A stretch of 64,000 bases of DNA from Ningiella ruwaisensis (lineage in GTDB: Bacteria; Pseudomonadota; Gammaproteobacteria; Enterobacterales; Alteromonadaceae), in assembly GCF_004798935.1 (NCBI RefSeq), contig NZ_RAHT01000002.1, positions 248,001-312,000 of the forward strand, in the 5' to 3' direction. Below the pieces are notes generated by a model. That model worked only from the letters and a program-made list of their open reading frames with translations. It was not told where the DNA came from and did no database searches. Of this stretch, positions 52,729 through 60,868 are shown piece after piece (the stretch's first letter is position 1; each line of letters opens with the position of its first letter). Position numbers and translations under genes: made by a program.

Positions 52729-54090
52729 ATGAAAAGATACTATCTGGCATTCATATTGAGTATAAGCGCGAGCTTAGTTAGCCATGCAAAAGGCCCATTA
52801 GATGAAGTTAAGCGGCCAGGTGGTGGCGATCTGAATCCTGGCGTTTACTACAATCAAGAGACGATGGATGCCTTTCAGGATATGAAAATTGGCTTAAGCG
52901 TTCATTGGGGGCCTAGCTCGCTTGGTGGTAGGGAAATCAGCTGGTCACGGGGTGAACAAATTCCAAAAGCGGAATACGATAGTTATTACAAGCAATTCAA
53001 TCCAACCAAGTTTGATGCGCAAAATTGGATGGACTTGATGAAAGAAGGTGGCATGAAATACATCATGTTAACGTCTAAACATCATGATGGCTTTGCACTT
53101 TGGGATTCTGCATATTCTGAATATGACATTGCCAACACACCGTTCAAACGCAATATAGTGCAAGAAATTGTTGATGCTGCAAAAGCCAACGATATTGTTT
53201 TTGGCACATATTTTTCGATCATTGACTGGTATCACCCTGATTATCAACCCTATGATCACGGCGGCCCCGGCGAATTATATGAAACCGATGAACGCACACC
53301 TGATTTTGAGCGCTATCGAATGTTTATGAAAAAACAGCTTCATGAACTGATTGTGGACTATGGAGCTAAGATTATTCAGCTAGACGGCGAATGGGATCCC
53401 ACATTTAACCATGATATTGGTAGTCATCTGTATATGTATCTCCGCTTTTTAGACCCAAGCATCATTATTAATAATCGCGTTGACGTAGGTCGCGAACATT
53501 TACCTGAATCAGGCATGTGGGATTGGACCCGGTACGCCGGCGATTTTGATGAACGTGAGCGTATGGTGGACTGGGTGCAAAAAGAGAGCAAGGTCTTTGG
53601 ACGTTCGGTTAACCCTTGGCAAGCTTGGGTGACCATCGACCAGGCGCAGTGGTCTTACAACGAGACACCTCGTCTTCTATCAAGTGATGAGGTCATTGTG
53701 GATCTGGTAAAAACCATCGGCGACGGTGGAAACTATCTGATTAATCTGGGTCCTAAACCTGATGGTACTTTTGATAAAACGCAAGCTGATATTATTCGCA
53801 AAATGGGTGACTGGGTTGAAATTCATGCAGAGGGAGTTTATGGCACTCGTGCGGGTCCTTTTGTTGAAGAAGGCGTTTACACCAGTACACAAAAAGGCGA
53901 TGCTATTTACCTGTACGTATTTAAAGACGGGCCCAATACCATAAAACTCAAGTTAAATGACAAGCAAATTGAGCGATTAACTTTGGTTAATGGTGATGAG
54001 CTGGAGTTTGACATACAAAATGATGTCATGACGCTGTCACTCGATGATACAGATTCGCTTGTTACTATGGTAAAAATAAAGCTCGACTAA
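52729..54090 (+). CDS. GH29 alpha-L-fucosidase, secreted
   Basis: A 453-residue glycoside hydrolase with a cleavable signal peptide (about 1-20, ending SHA). The family pattern is clear: KIGLSVHWGPSSLGG (about 53-67), WMDLMKEGGMKYIMLTSKHHDGF (KHHDGF at 117-122), and the presumed nucleophile Asp219 in IIQLDGEWDP. The C-terminal part is a beta-sandwich (about 370-453). It removes terminal L-fucose from glycans; algal fucoidan or host glycans are possible substrates in a marine setting. No sulfatase, transporter or other polysaccharide-utilisation genes are adjacent. GAGAAGG precedes the ATG. Confidence 0.92.
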   Translation: MKRYYLAFILSISASLVSHAKGPLDEVKRPGGGDLNPGVYYNQETMDAFQDMKIGLSVHWGPSSLGGREISWSRGEQIPKAEYDSYYKQFNPTKFDAQNWMDLMKEGGMKYIMLTSKHHDGFALWDSAYSEYDIANTPFKRNIVQEIVDAAKANDIVFGTYFSIIDWYHPDYQPYDHGGPGELYETDERTPDFERYRMFMKKQLHELIVDYGAKIIQLDGEWDPTFNHDIGSHLYMYLRFLDPSIIINNRVDVGREHLPESGMWDWTRYAGDFDERERMVDWVQKESKVFGRSVNPWQAWVTIDQAQWSYNETPRLLSSDEVIVDLVKTIGDGGNYLINLGPKPDGTFDKTQADIIRKMGDWVEIHAEGVYGTRAGPFVEEGVYTSTQKGDAIYLYVFKDGPNTIKLKLNDKQIERLTLVNGDELEFDIQNDVMTLSLDDTDSLVTMVKIKLD

Positions 54091-54187
54091 TTCGAGATTG
54101 AGTAAAGCAAAAACTAAAGTGGGCAGAATTCTTCAATTTGGGGTTTGTGCCCACCATTCGCATTCACCGAACTAGGACACGCTCTAG

Positions 54188-56095
54188 TTAAGCTTTTTCT
54201 GAATCACTTGCTTGCAGGCTAATTACGGCGTCGCGAACCAGTTTCGCATTGACCTTTTCAGGGGCAATGGCTTCACCAATGCGAATATCTACAAGTGACC
54301 ATTTTAGTCGTGGTAAGCGTAGCTTTCGCTTTCGGCTAAACATGCTTCCCCACAAGCCGTCTAAATGCACAGGAATTACAGGTACACTGCTTCGTTCAAT
54401 GATTTTCTCAATGCCTTTTTTAAATTCGTCAATATTGCCATCGCTAGTGAGCTTACCTTCAGGAAAAATGCCAATTAGCTCACCCTCCTCCAAGGTATCT
54501 GCAATTTTCTCAAAAGCTTCTTTAAACACTTTCGGATTACTTCGCTCACCATCAATGGGAATGGCTTTTGCCATTTTAAACAGCCAGTTAAGCACAGGAG
54601 AATGGTAAATAGGAGCAAAAATTACAAAACGTATTGGTCTTGGAGACGCGGCAAGAATAAACATCCAGTCTACAAAACTGATGTGATTTGCAGCAATGAC
54701 CGCCGCTCCCTCTTCAGGAATATGCTTTTCGCCTTTTATCTTGACGCGATACATGCATATAGCAATCAAATACACCACGAAGCGTAAGAAAAACTCTGGC
54801 ACTTTTGTATAAATGTAAATGCTAATCAACAGATTCAAGCCCGCCAATAGCAGCAGTAATTCGGGAATAGACCATGATAATAACGACAAGGTAACAATAC
54901 TGAGAACTGCACTACCTACCATAAATAGCGCATTTAACACATTGTTTGCTGCAATGATGCGCGAACGGCTGTCTTCTTTTGTGCGCTGCTGAATCAACGC
55001 ATAAAGCGGCACCGTATAAAAACCGGCTGCAATGCCAATTGCACCCATCCAGACAAAATGATAAATCATTCCCTCGTATGCCATGACCTCTGTAAGAGTC
55101 ATTAAATTTTCAGGTGTTTTTTCCATGTTTGGAAGATGAATATCGATGCTTGAAGTTTGGCTTAGCAAGTACATAAAAATGGTAATCAAAAGCGCACCGA
55201 AAGGCACAATACCCAGCTCTATGCGGGAACGCGAGAGCTTTTCGCACAACAGTGAACCAATGGCAATACTTAAAGAAAACACAACCAGTGCTGAAGTTAC
55301 AACTAACTCATTGCCACCCATCTCATATTTAACGTAAGACGGGAGCGCGGTTAATATCACCGCGCCTATTAGCCAAAACCAGGAAATGCCTATGACGCTT
55401 TTTCCTACTGATTCGGTTTGTGCATTTAAGGCTTTAAACACATCTTTTGTTGCACGAAGGATGTTAAAGCTAAATTCACCTTTTGGGTTGTTGGCTGGGC
55501 TATGGGGAATAAACCGAGAGCTGATAAACCCCAAGACCGCCAGCAGGATAATCGCTGTTATTACGTAAAGTTCACCGTATTCTTGCGTAATGTAATAGGT
55601 GCCAAAAATGGTTCCCATCAATATCGCAACAAAGGTCCCCGACTCCACAAAACCGTTTGCTTTAGTCAGTTCTAGCGGACCAATATGCTGGGGTAATATC
55701 GAGTATTTAAGCGGACCAAAAAAGGTGCTTTGCATGCCCATAAAAAATACGGTAGTTAGCATCAGCCAAACGGTAGAGGTATAGATGGAGATAGCCCCTA
55801 CTATCATAATAGGAATTTCACAAAACTTGATGATGGAAATAAGCTTCGATTTTTCGGTTTTCTCGGCTAGTTGACCGGCAGTGCCCGAAAGTAAAAAGAA
55901 AGGCAAAATAAAGAGGCCTGCCGCCAAGTTGGCATATAGGGCCCCCTGCGCCTCTGATACGGCAGAAAACACCAAGAGTAATAATACGGCTTGCTTATAT
56001 ACATTATCGTTTAATGCAGACAAAAACTGCGTGATAAATAAAGGTAAAAAGCGCTTGCTGGTAAATAAGCCGCCTTGCTCGTGAGGTAAGTTCAT
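54188..56095 (-). CDS. MFS transporter fused to a lysophospholipid acyltransferase (PlsC-like)
   Basis: A 635-residue fusion. Residues about 10-432 form a 12-segment LplT-like major facilitator transporter (SALNDNVYKQAVLLLLVF at the start). A PlsC-type acyltransferase domain follows, with the catalytic NHISFVD (His471, Asp476) and the glycerophosphate-binding FPEGKLT (544-550). In related proteins the transporter flips lysophospholipids inward for reacylation, and a third AMP-dependent acyl-ACP synthetase domain (as in Aas) follows. That ligase domain is absent here, so the acyl donor must come from elsewhere. It is convergent with the fucosidase gene. Confidence 0.9.
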   Translation of the reverse strand: MNLPHEQGGLFTSKRFLPLFITQFLSALNDNVYKQAVLLLLVFSAVSEAQGALYANLAAGLFILPFFLLSGTAGQLAEKTEKSKLISIIKFCEIPIMIVGAISIYTSTVWLMLTTVFFMGMQSTFFGPLKYSILPQHIGPLELTKANGFVESGTFVAILMGTIFGTYYITQEYGELYVITAIILLAVLGFISSRFIPHSPANNPKGEFSFNILRATKDVFKALNAQTESVGKSVIGISWFWLIGAVILTALPSYVKYEMGGNELVVTSALVVFSLSIAIGSLLCEKLSRSRIELGIVPFGALLITIFMYLLSQTSSIDIHLPNMEKTPENLMTLTEVMAYEGMIYHFVWMGAIGIAAGFYTVPLYALIQQRTKEDSRSRIIAANNVLNALFMVGSAVLSIVTLSLLSWSIPELLLLLAGLNLLISIYIYTKVPEFFLRFVVYLIAICMYRVKIKGEKHIPEEGAAVIAANHISFVDWMFILAASPRPIRFVIFAPIYHSPVLNWLFKMAKAIPIDGERSNPKVFKEAFEKIADTLEEGELIGIFPEGKLTSDGNIDEFKKGIEKIIERSSVPVIPVHLDGLWGSMFSRKRKLRLPRLKWSLVDIRIGEAIAPEKVNAKLVRDAVISLQASDSEKA

Positions 56096-56178
56096 ACAAC
56101 GTCCTTCTAAAATGTTTACGCGCTTGTTCAGATACTTTTTGTCTTGCTTATTTCAATTTAATGTGATGCTTTTGGCTT

Positions 56179-57405
56179 TTAATTTCTTAGGTCGTTTTTG
56201 TTTGTGTCTTTGGTTATATCTTTGTTTATGTCTTTATTATTGTTTTTGTGCACTTCCTTTAAAAACGCCTCTTTTGACACCACACCCTGGTTTTGAGTGT
56301 CGGAATCTGAGTCAACGTTTTCGTCAGATGCCTGTGCAACGAGCTGCTGCGACATAAATAGTGAAAGCACCATCATCATATTATTAAACTGCGGATTCGC
56401 TTTAGGCACTTTACATCGCTCTGCTGTGTTGACGCGAGACCGGTCAAATTTAAGGCCAATTAAAATAGTCGTATTCATTACAAGGTCGGCATGGCAAACA
56501 TCAAACTCCTTATCAACTTTAAACTGCATATGATTTCCCTCTACTTTAGTAAGTAAGTCCGCAATGCCATCATACATGGTCACGCGGTCCGCAAGTGAGT
56601 GTGCGGCAAAAATTGCAAGTGGCCCCGCCTTTTCAGCGCTGTCGAGCTCATCTCTTATTTCGTTAATCACATCAAGCAGTACCAGAGCAGAGTAAACACC
56701 AATTTTAGGATATTTAAAAGGATGTGGACCGTCACTTAGATAGTCGCCATCTACCCACTTGGCAATTGTTTTCATTCCCCATACTTTAGCAAGCGTTTCT
56801 GCCGTGCCTGGCAGTGCCATCGCACCCGAAAATAAGAGAAGACCTCGAACTTTTTGAGCGTGCTTAATTGCATATCGAGTCGACAAGGTTCCACCTGTTG
56901 AATAGCCACCAATAAACACATTGTTGTGTGAGGTATGAGCAATTTGCATTATCTCATCCACATGCTGATACCAGCGAATGCGTAAATTGGGGTCCTGCAT
57001 ATCAGCATCAGGCGCTTTAATGCCGTGACCGGGTAACAGCGGCGCAATCACCTCGTAATCTTGCTGATACAAATATTCGGCAATGGCGCGAACGTAAAAA
57101 GGTGAGTCACTTAAGCCGTGGAACAGCACAACTGTGGCCTTAGGAGCAATCGGTGACAAGATAAAAGGACCGTTGCCCTCGTTTCTTAAAAGTGGTGAGC
57201 AAATACGTGTTTCGTAAAAGTGAGATTCGGCATTGGAACAAAAATTTGCAGCGCCCCACTCTTTTTTGTAGAGATCCAAAATCGCATTTTCAGTAGCATT
57301 GTGCCTGGCGTTATCAAAGCTATTTGCTTTTGTATCGTAGCTTAGGCCTGCAAACAATAAAAAGATCATAAATTGCCAAAAACCAGCGGCAACAGAACTG
57401 CGCAT
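56179..57405 (-). CDS. Exported alpha/beta hydrolase (lipase-like)
   Basis: A 408-residue hydrolase starting at 57405 (GGAG upstream), with a signal peptide MRSSVAAGFWQFMIFLLFAG ending near TKA. The alpha/beta fold is seen in VVLFHGLSDSPFY (oxyanion segment), APLLPGHG and the nucleophile GYSTG (Ser169). A later Asp in IFAAHSLADRVT and a His (EGNHMQF) may complete the triad. The length suits a monoglyceride-lipase-like enzyme. The C-terminal 50 residues are low-complexity, with repeated NKD/TKD units; their role is unclear. A longer frame to 57489 is less likely. Substrate unknown. Confidence 0.82.
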   Translation of the reverse strand: MRSSVAAGFWQFMIFLLFAGLSYDTKANSFDNARHNATENAILDLYKKEWGAANFCSNAESHFYETRICSPLLRNEGNGPFILSPIAPKATVVLFHGLSDSPFYVRAIAEYLYQQDYEVIAPLLPGHGIKAPDADMQDPNLRIRWYQHVDEIMQIAHTSHNNVFIGGYSTGGTLSTRYAIKHAQKVRGLLLFSGAMALPGTAETLAKVWGMKTIAKWVDGDYLSDGPHPFKYPKIGVYSALVLLDVINEIRDELDSAEKAGPLAIFAAHSLADRVTMYDGIADLLTKVEGNHMQFKVDKEFDVCHADLVMNTTILIGLKFDRSRVNTAERCKVPKANPQFNNMMMVLSLFMSQQLVAQASDENVDSDSDTQNQGVVSKEAFLKEVHKNNNKDINKDITKDTNKNDLRN

Positions 57406-57609
57406 GTAAATCGCTCCATAAACGTCTGAGTTGCTTAAATGTGCCCGAATAATAAATGAGGAGAATTGCGAATCAAAATAAAGTAACAAAAATTAAGAGC
57501 AATTTTCGTTAAGCGCGACTTTAAAAGGCCGCAGTTGCTTATTCTGATGCATGGTTCTCCTCATTTAATGATGAACATTGGCTATGGGCATTAGCCAAAT
57601 GAGGTCAAC

Positions 57610-58362
57610 TTATGCCAGTTGCTTGAAATAAGCTTCTAAATCGTCGCTTCCACCGATATGCTTGCCGCCAATAAATACCTGCGGCACTAGCTCTCGACCA
57701 CTGACCGCTTTTAGCGAGGTAAGACTTGCGTCTTTACCTAAAACAATCTCTTCATAGTCATAGCCTTTTTCAGTTAGCAGGCTTTTTGCCTTGGCACAAA
57801 ATGGACAGCCAGGTTTAGTAAAAATTGAGACTTCCTGTGGTGCACTTGCTTCCGGGTCAAGATAGGCAAGCATAGTATCCGCATCCGATACCTCAAAAGG
57901 GTCGCCAGGTACGTCAGGTTCAATAAACATTTTTTCGATAACGCCATCGTTGACCAGCATGGAATATCGCCATGAGCGTTTACCAAAGCCAAGGTCGTTT
58001 TTATCAACCAATAAACCCATTTTTTCAGTAAATTCGCCGTTACCGTCAGGGATAACGGTTATATTACCGGCTTCTTGATCAGCTAACCATGCATTCATTA
58101 CAAAGGTATCGTTTACCGATACACAGCATATCTCATCAATGCCTTTGGATTTAAATACATTTGCCAGTTGATTAAATCTGGGCAAGTGAGTAGAGGAACA
58201 GGTAGGTGTAAACGCTCCCGGCAAAGAGAACACAACGACTTTTCGACCTGAAAAAATATCTTTACTATTCAGCGTCTTCCAATCATCTCCGTCACGTATT
58301 GGCCATGAAACTTCGGGGACTTTCTGGCCTTCTTTATTGGGTAGTTCATGTTGTTGACTCAT
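57610..58362 (-). CDS. Hybrid peroxiredoxin-glutaredoxin (Prx5/Grx)
   Basis: A 250-residue fusion of a Prx5-type peroxiredoxin (1-168) and a glutaredoxin (about 176-250). The peroxidatic cysteine is in PGAFTPTCSSTH (Cys55), and the glutaredoxin site is CPFC (186-189). The closest known layout is the Haemophilus influenzae hybrid, in which the glutaredoxin domain recycles the peroxidase with glutathione. It would remove hydrogen peroxide and alkyl hydroperoxides in the cytoplasm. AAAAGGAG precedes the ATG. It is divergent from the parA-like gene. The ChaC-like enzyme in this window draws on the same glutathione pool. Confidence 0.93.
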   Translation of the reverse strand: MSQQHELPNKEGQKVPEVSWPIRDGDDWKTLNSKDIFSGRKVVVFSLPGAFTPTCSSTHLPRFNQLANVFKSKGIDEICCVSVNDTFVMNAWLADQEAGNITVIPDGNGEFTEKMGLLVDKNDLGFGKRSWRYSMLVNDGVIEKMFIEPDVPGDPFEVSDADTMLAYLDPEASAPQEVSIFTKPGCPFCAKAKSLLTEKGYDYEEIVLGKDASLTSLKAVSGRELVPQVFIGGKHIGGSDDLEAYFKQLA

Positions 58363-58560
58363 TTGTTCTCCTTTTATTAAGCGAAATGTGAAGGTGTAAG
58401 TATGTATACCTTCATATTAATAGGTATGGATATATACGCTAGTCAGATCCAAATAATTTGCTACTGTTGCACACATACCCAATTGATTCAATAAGCAACA
58501 TTGAGGCTCTTTCTACCATGTTGCGGGTGTTTTAAACACTCAGAGCCTTCAGGAGTATGT

Positions 58561-59256
58561 ATGATTATTTTAGTTGGTGGTGAAAAAGGGGGAAGCGGTA
58601 AAAGCTGCCTTGCCCAAAACTTAGCCGTCCATTTAGTTGTGGAGCAAAAAGCCTCTCTCTTGATGATTGATTGTGACCCTCAGCGTACAACGTCTGATTG
58701 GATACAGGAACGCAACAGCCAGCCGCAGTTAGCCAGCATTAATTGTGTGCAGCTGTATGGAAAGATTAGAAACGAACTGCTTAGCTTCGAGCAGCATTAT
58801 GACTATGTAATAATCGATTGCGGTGGACAAGATAATCTGGCGTTACGTTCGTCATTATCTGTCGCCGACCTTGCTTTGCTCCCGCTTCGACCAAAGCGTC
58901 GCGATTTAAAAACCGTGGTGCATATGGAAGACTTGCTAAGCACATGTCGCATGGTTAACCCCAAGATGCATGCGAGTTTTGTCATCACGCAGTGTCCCTC
59001 GTTGCCAAATCAGGCCAACCGTATTTTAGAAGCAAAAGAAGTCTGTAACTCTTTTGGTATCCACACATTAGATGCAGTTACCTACGCAAGAAACATATAC
59101 GATGATAGTGAAGAGGATGGACTATCGGTTATCGAACGCGATCCGAATGGTAAAGCCGCACACGAGCTACGAAGTGTTTTTAACGAATTAATTGTATCAG
59201 CTGGAGCAAAAGCCAATGAGCCTACGCGACCTCAAAAAGTCTACGCAATCAAGTAG
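58561..59256 (+). CDS. ParA-family partition ATPase
   Basis: A 231-residue deviant Walker ATPase. GGEKGGSGKSCLAQNLA (Walker A with the signature lysine, residues 7-20), DCDPQRTTSDW (about 40) and VIIDCGGQDNLALRSSL (Walker B) are seen. It lacks an N-terminal DNA-binding domain, so it is the short (type Ib/orphan) form. AGGAG precedes the ATG; the longer frame to 58501 is not needed. A small gene overlaps its end by 41 bp and is a likely partner. It is not near a replication origin here, so it may serve cargo positioning or be a remnant of a plasmid or integrated element. Confidence 0.85.
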   Translation: MIILVGGEKGGSGKSCLAQNLAVHLVVEQKASLLMIDCDPQRTTSDWIQERNSQPQLASINCVQLYGKIRNELLSFEQHYDYVIIDCGGQDNLALRSSLSVADLALLPLRPKRRDLKTVVHMEDLLSTCRMVNPKMHASFVITQCPSLPNQANRILEAKEVCNSFGIHTLDAVTYARNIYDDSEEDGLSVIERDPNGKAAHELRSVFNELIVSAGAKANEPTRPQKVYAIK

Positions 59257-59518
59257 CATGAATCTGACCGCGCTTGATATTGATAGCTTTATTGATGGTG
59301 CACAAACTTATGCATATGGGCTCACCCGAGAAGCAGCCCCTTTAGAAGACGGTGGAAAAACGAAAAATGCGACGTTTTCACTCACCCCACAAAGCCAGAG
59401 CGAGTTGCAAAGTATTTCAAAGCGCACCGGCATTTGTAAATCACGATTACTGCGGATTTTAGTCCACGACCAGTATTACAGTGACGACCAATGGCTGTTT
59501 AATCAGTCCCTTAAATAA
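59216..59518 (+). CDS. Small protein paired with the ParA-like ATPase
   Basis: A 100-residue protein that starts at 59216 (GGAG upstream) and overlaps the parA-like gene by 41 bp, so the two are probably coupled. I do not recognise a family. The C-terminal half has KNATFSLTPQSQSELQSISK, then TGICKSRLLRILV, which is the pattern of a ribbon-helix-helix (a beta strand followed by two helices). This fits a centromere-binding or adaptor partner of ParA. Its last 60 bp overlap the end of prsR on the other strand. Confidence 0.6.
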   Translation: MSLRDLKKSTQSSSMNLTALDIDSFIDGAQTYAYGLTREAAPLEDGGKTKNATFSLTPQSQSELQSISKRTGICKSRLLRILVHDQYYSDDQWLFNQSLK

Positions 59519-60862
59519 AAAATCATCTAAACGATATTTATCAATAAGTGAGTAAAGCGTTGGCCGAGTTACGCCAAGCAGCTCTGCGGCTTTTGAAATA
59601 TTTTGTTCGGCCTGATGATAGGCGCGTCGTATCGCCTTACTCTCGGCAATCTCTCGCACTTCTCTTAAATTAAATATGCGTTCTTCGCTGTCGGTATCTT
59701 TCACCATTAAGCCTAAATCATCCGCCTGAATCAACTGGCCTTCTGCCAGCACAACCGCTGATTTTAATTTATTCTGCAGTTCGCGAATGTTGCCTGGCCA
59801 TTTATGCGAAAGCATGGCCTGAATTGCATCTTCACTAAAGCCTTTTACTTTGGCTGAATATTCTTCGCGATACTGATTCAAAAAGGTTTTAGCCAAAAGC
59901 ACAACATCGTCGTCTCTATCGCGTAATGGGGGAATCAAAATGCTGATTTCGCCAATTCGATAATATAAATCCTCGCGAAACGTTTCTTCACTCACCATGT
60001 TATTTAAATCGCGATGCGTTGCACAGACCACACGAACATCAACCGCAATTTCGTTTCGCCCGCCCACTCGTTCGATAACACGCTCTTGTAAAAAGCGAAG
60101 CATCTTTGCTTGCAAGCCAAGCGGCATATCGCCAATCTCATCTAAAAATAGCGTGCCGCCCTGTGCGGTTTCTATTTTTCCAAGCGTGGTTTTATTGGCG
60201 CCAGTAAAGGCACCTTTTTCATAACCAAAAAGTTCGCTTTCCAATAGGTTCTCAGGGATGGAAGCACAGTTGATTGCCACAAAGGGCTTATCTTTTCGCG
60301 CGCTATGTTCATGAATACTGCGAGCAAAAACTTCTTTACCGGTGCCGCTTTCTCCCAATAGCAATGCGCTAATATCCGTTTGCGCTATTTTTTCGGCTTT
60401 TCGACTTGCTCCCTGAATGGCACTGCTATTACCAATAATTCGTCCCATAGCGGTATTGGCACGCGATAGCATCAAATTCTCATGCTCCAGGTTGGCCAAG
60501 TTCATTGCTCGCTGAATGATCAAATTAATGGTGTCAGTATCGATGGGTTTTTGATAATAATCATAGGCGCCCAGAGCAATTGCTCTTAGGGCATTTTCTT
60601 TATCATCGTTACCTGTTACAACGATGACTTTTGTACTGGGAGATAAGGTTAAAATCTCTTTGAGTGCAGCCAATCCCTCAGATGCGTTCGCGGGATCGGG
60701 TGGCAAGCCTAAATCCAGGGTGACTACTTTTGGTTCAAAACGGCGCAATTGCACGATTGCAGAATTTCTATCTTCGGCAAATACAACATCCAAGCCACTT
60801 AAGGCCCACTTCAATTGCTTTTGGATACCTAAATCATCATCAACAACAAGTATCTTATCCAT
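59459..60862 (-). CDS. prsR: PEP-CTERM system response regulator PrsR (NtrC family)
   Basis: A 467-residue sigma-54-dependent activator. A receiver domain (1-120; KILVVDDD with phospho-Asp in TLDLGLPP, and the lysine in YYQKPID) is followed by an AAA+ domain with GESGTGKEVFARS, GAFTGA (about 220) and the arginine-finger region. A Fis-type helix-turn-helix follows (NISKAAELLGVTRPTLYSLI). It pairs with the kinase directly upstream (six bp gap) and matches the PrsR of exosortase systems, which activates genes for PEP-CTERM proteins and exopolysaccharide from RpoN promoters. A 22-residue tail after the helix-turn-helix overlaps the convergent small gene. Confidence 0.88.
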   Translation of the reverse strand: MDKILVVDDDLGIQKQLKWALSGLDVVFAEDRNSAIVQLRRFEPKVVTLDLGLPPDPANASEGLAALKEILTLSPSTKVIVVTGNDDKENALRAIALGAYDYYQKPIDTDTINLIIQRAMNLANLEHENLMLSRANTAMGRIIGNSSAIQGASRKAEKIAQTDISALLLGESGTGKEVFARSIHEHSARKDKPFVAINCASIPENLLESELFGYEKGAFTGANKTTLGKIETAQGGTLFLDEIGDMPLGLQAKMLRFLQERVIERVGGRNEIAVDVRVVCATHRDLNNMVSEETFREDLYYRIGEISILIPPLRDRDDDVVLLAKTFLNQYREEYSAKVKGFSEDAIQAMLSHKWPGNIRELQNKLKSAVVLAEGQLIQADDLGLMVKDTDSEERIFNLREVREIAESKAIRRAYHQAEQNISKAAELLGVTRPTLYSLIDKYRLDDFLFKGLIKQPLVVTVILVVD

Positions 60863-60868
60863 GTAAAT

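Noticed and set aside
54119-54153. Terminator between the fucosidase and MFS-acyltransferase genes
   Set aside because: GTGGGCA and TGCCCAC can pair, but the loop is more than 20 bases and there is no T-run, so I did not list it.
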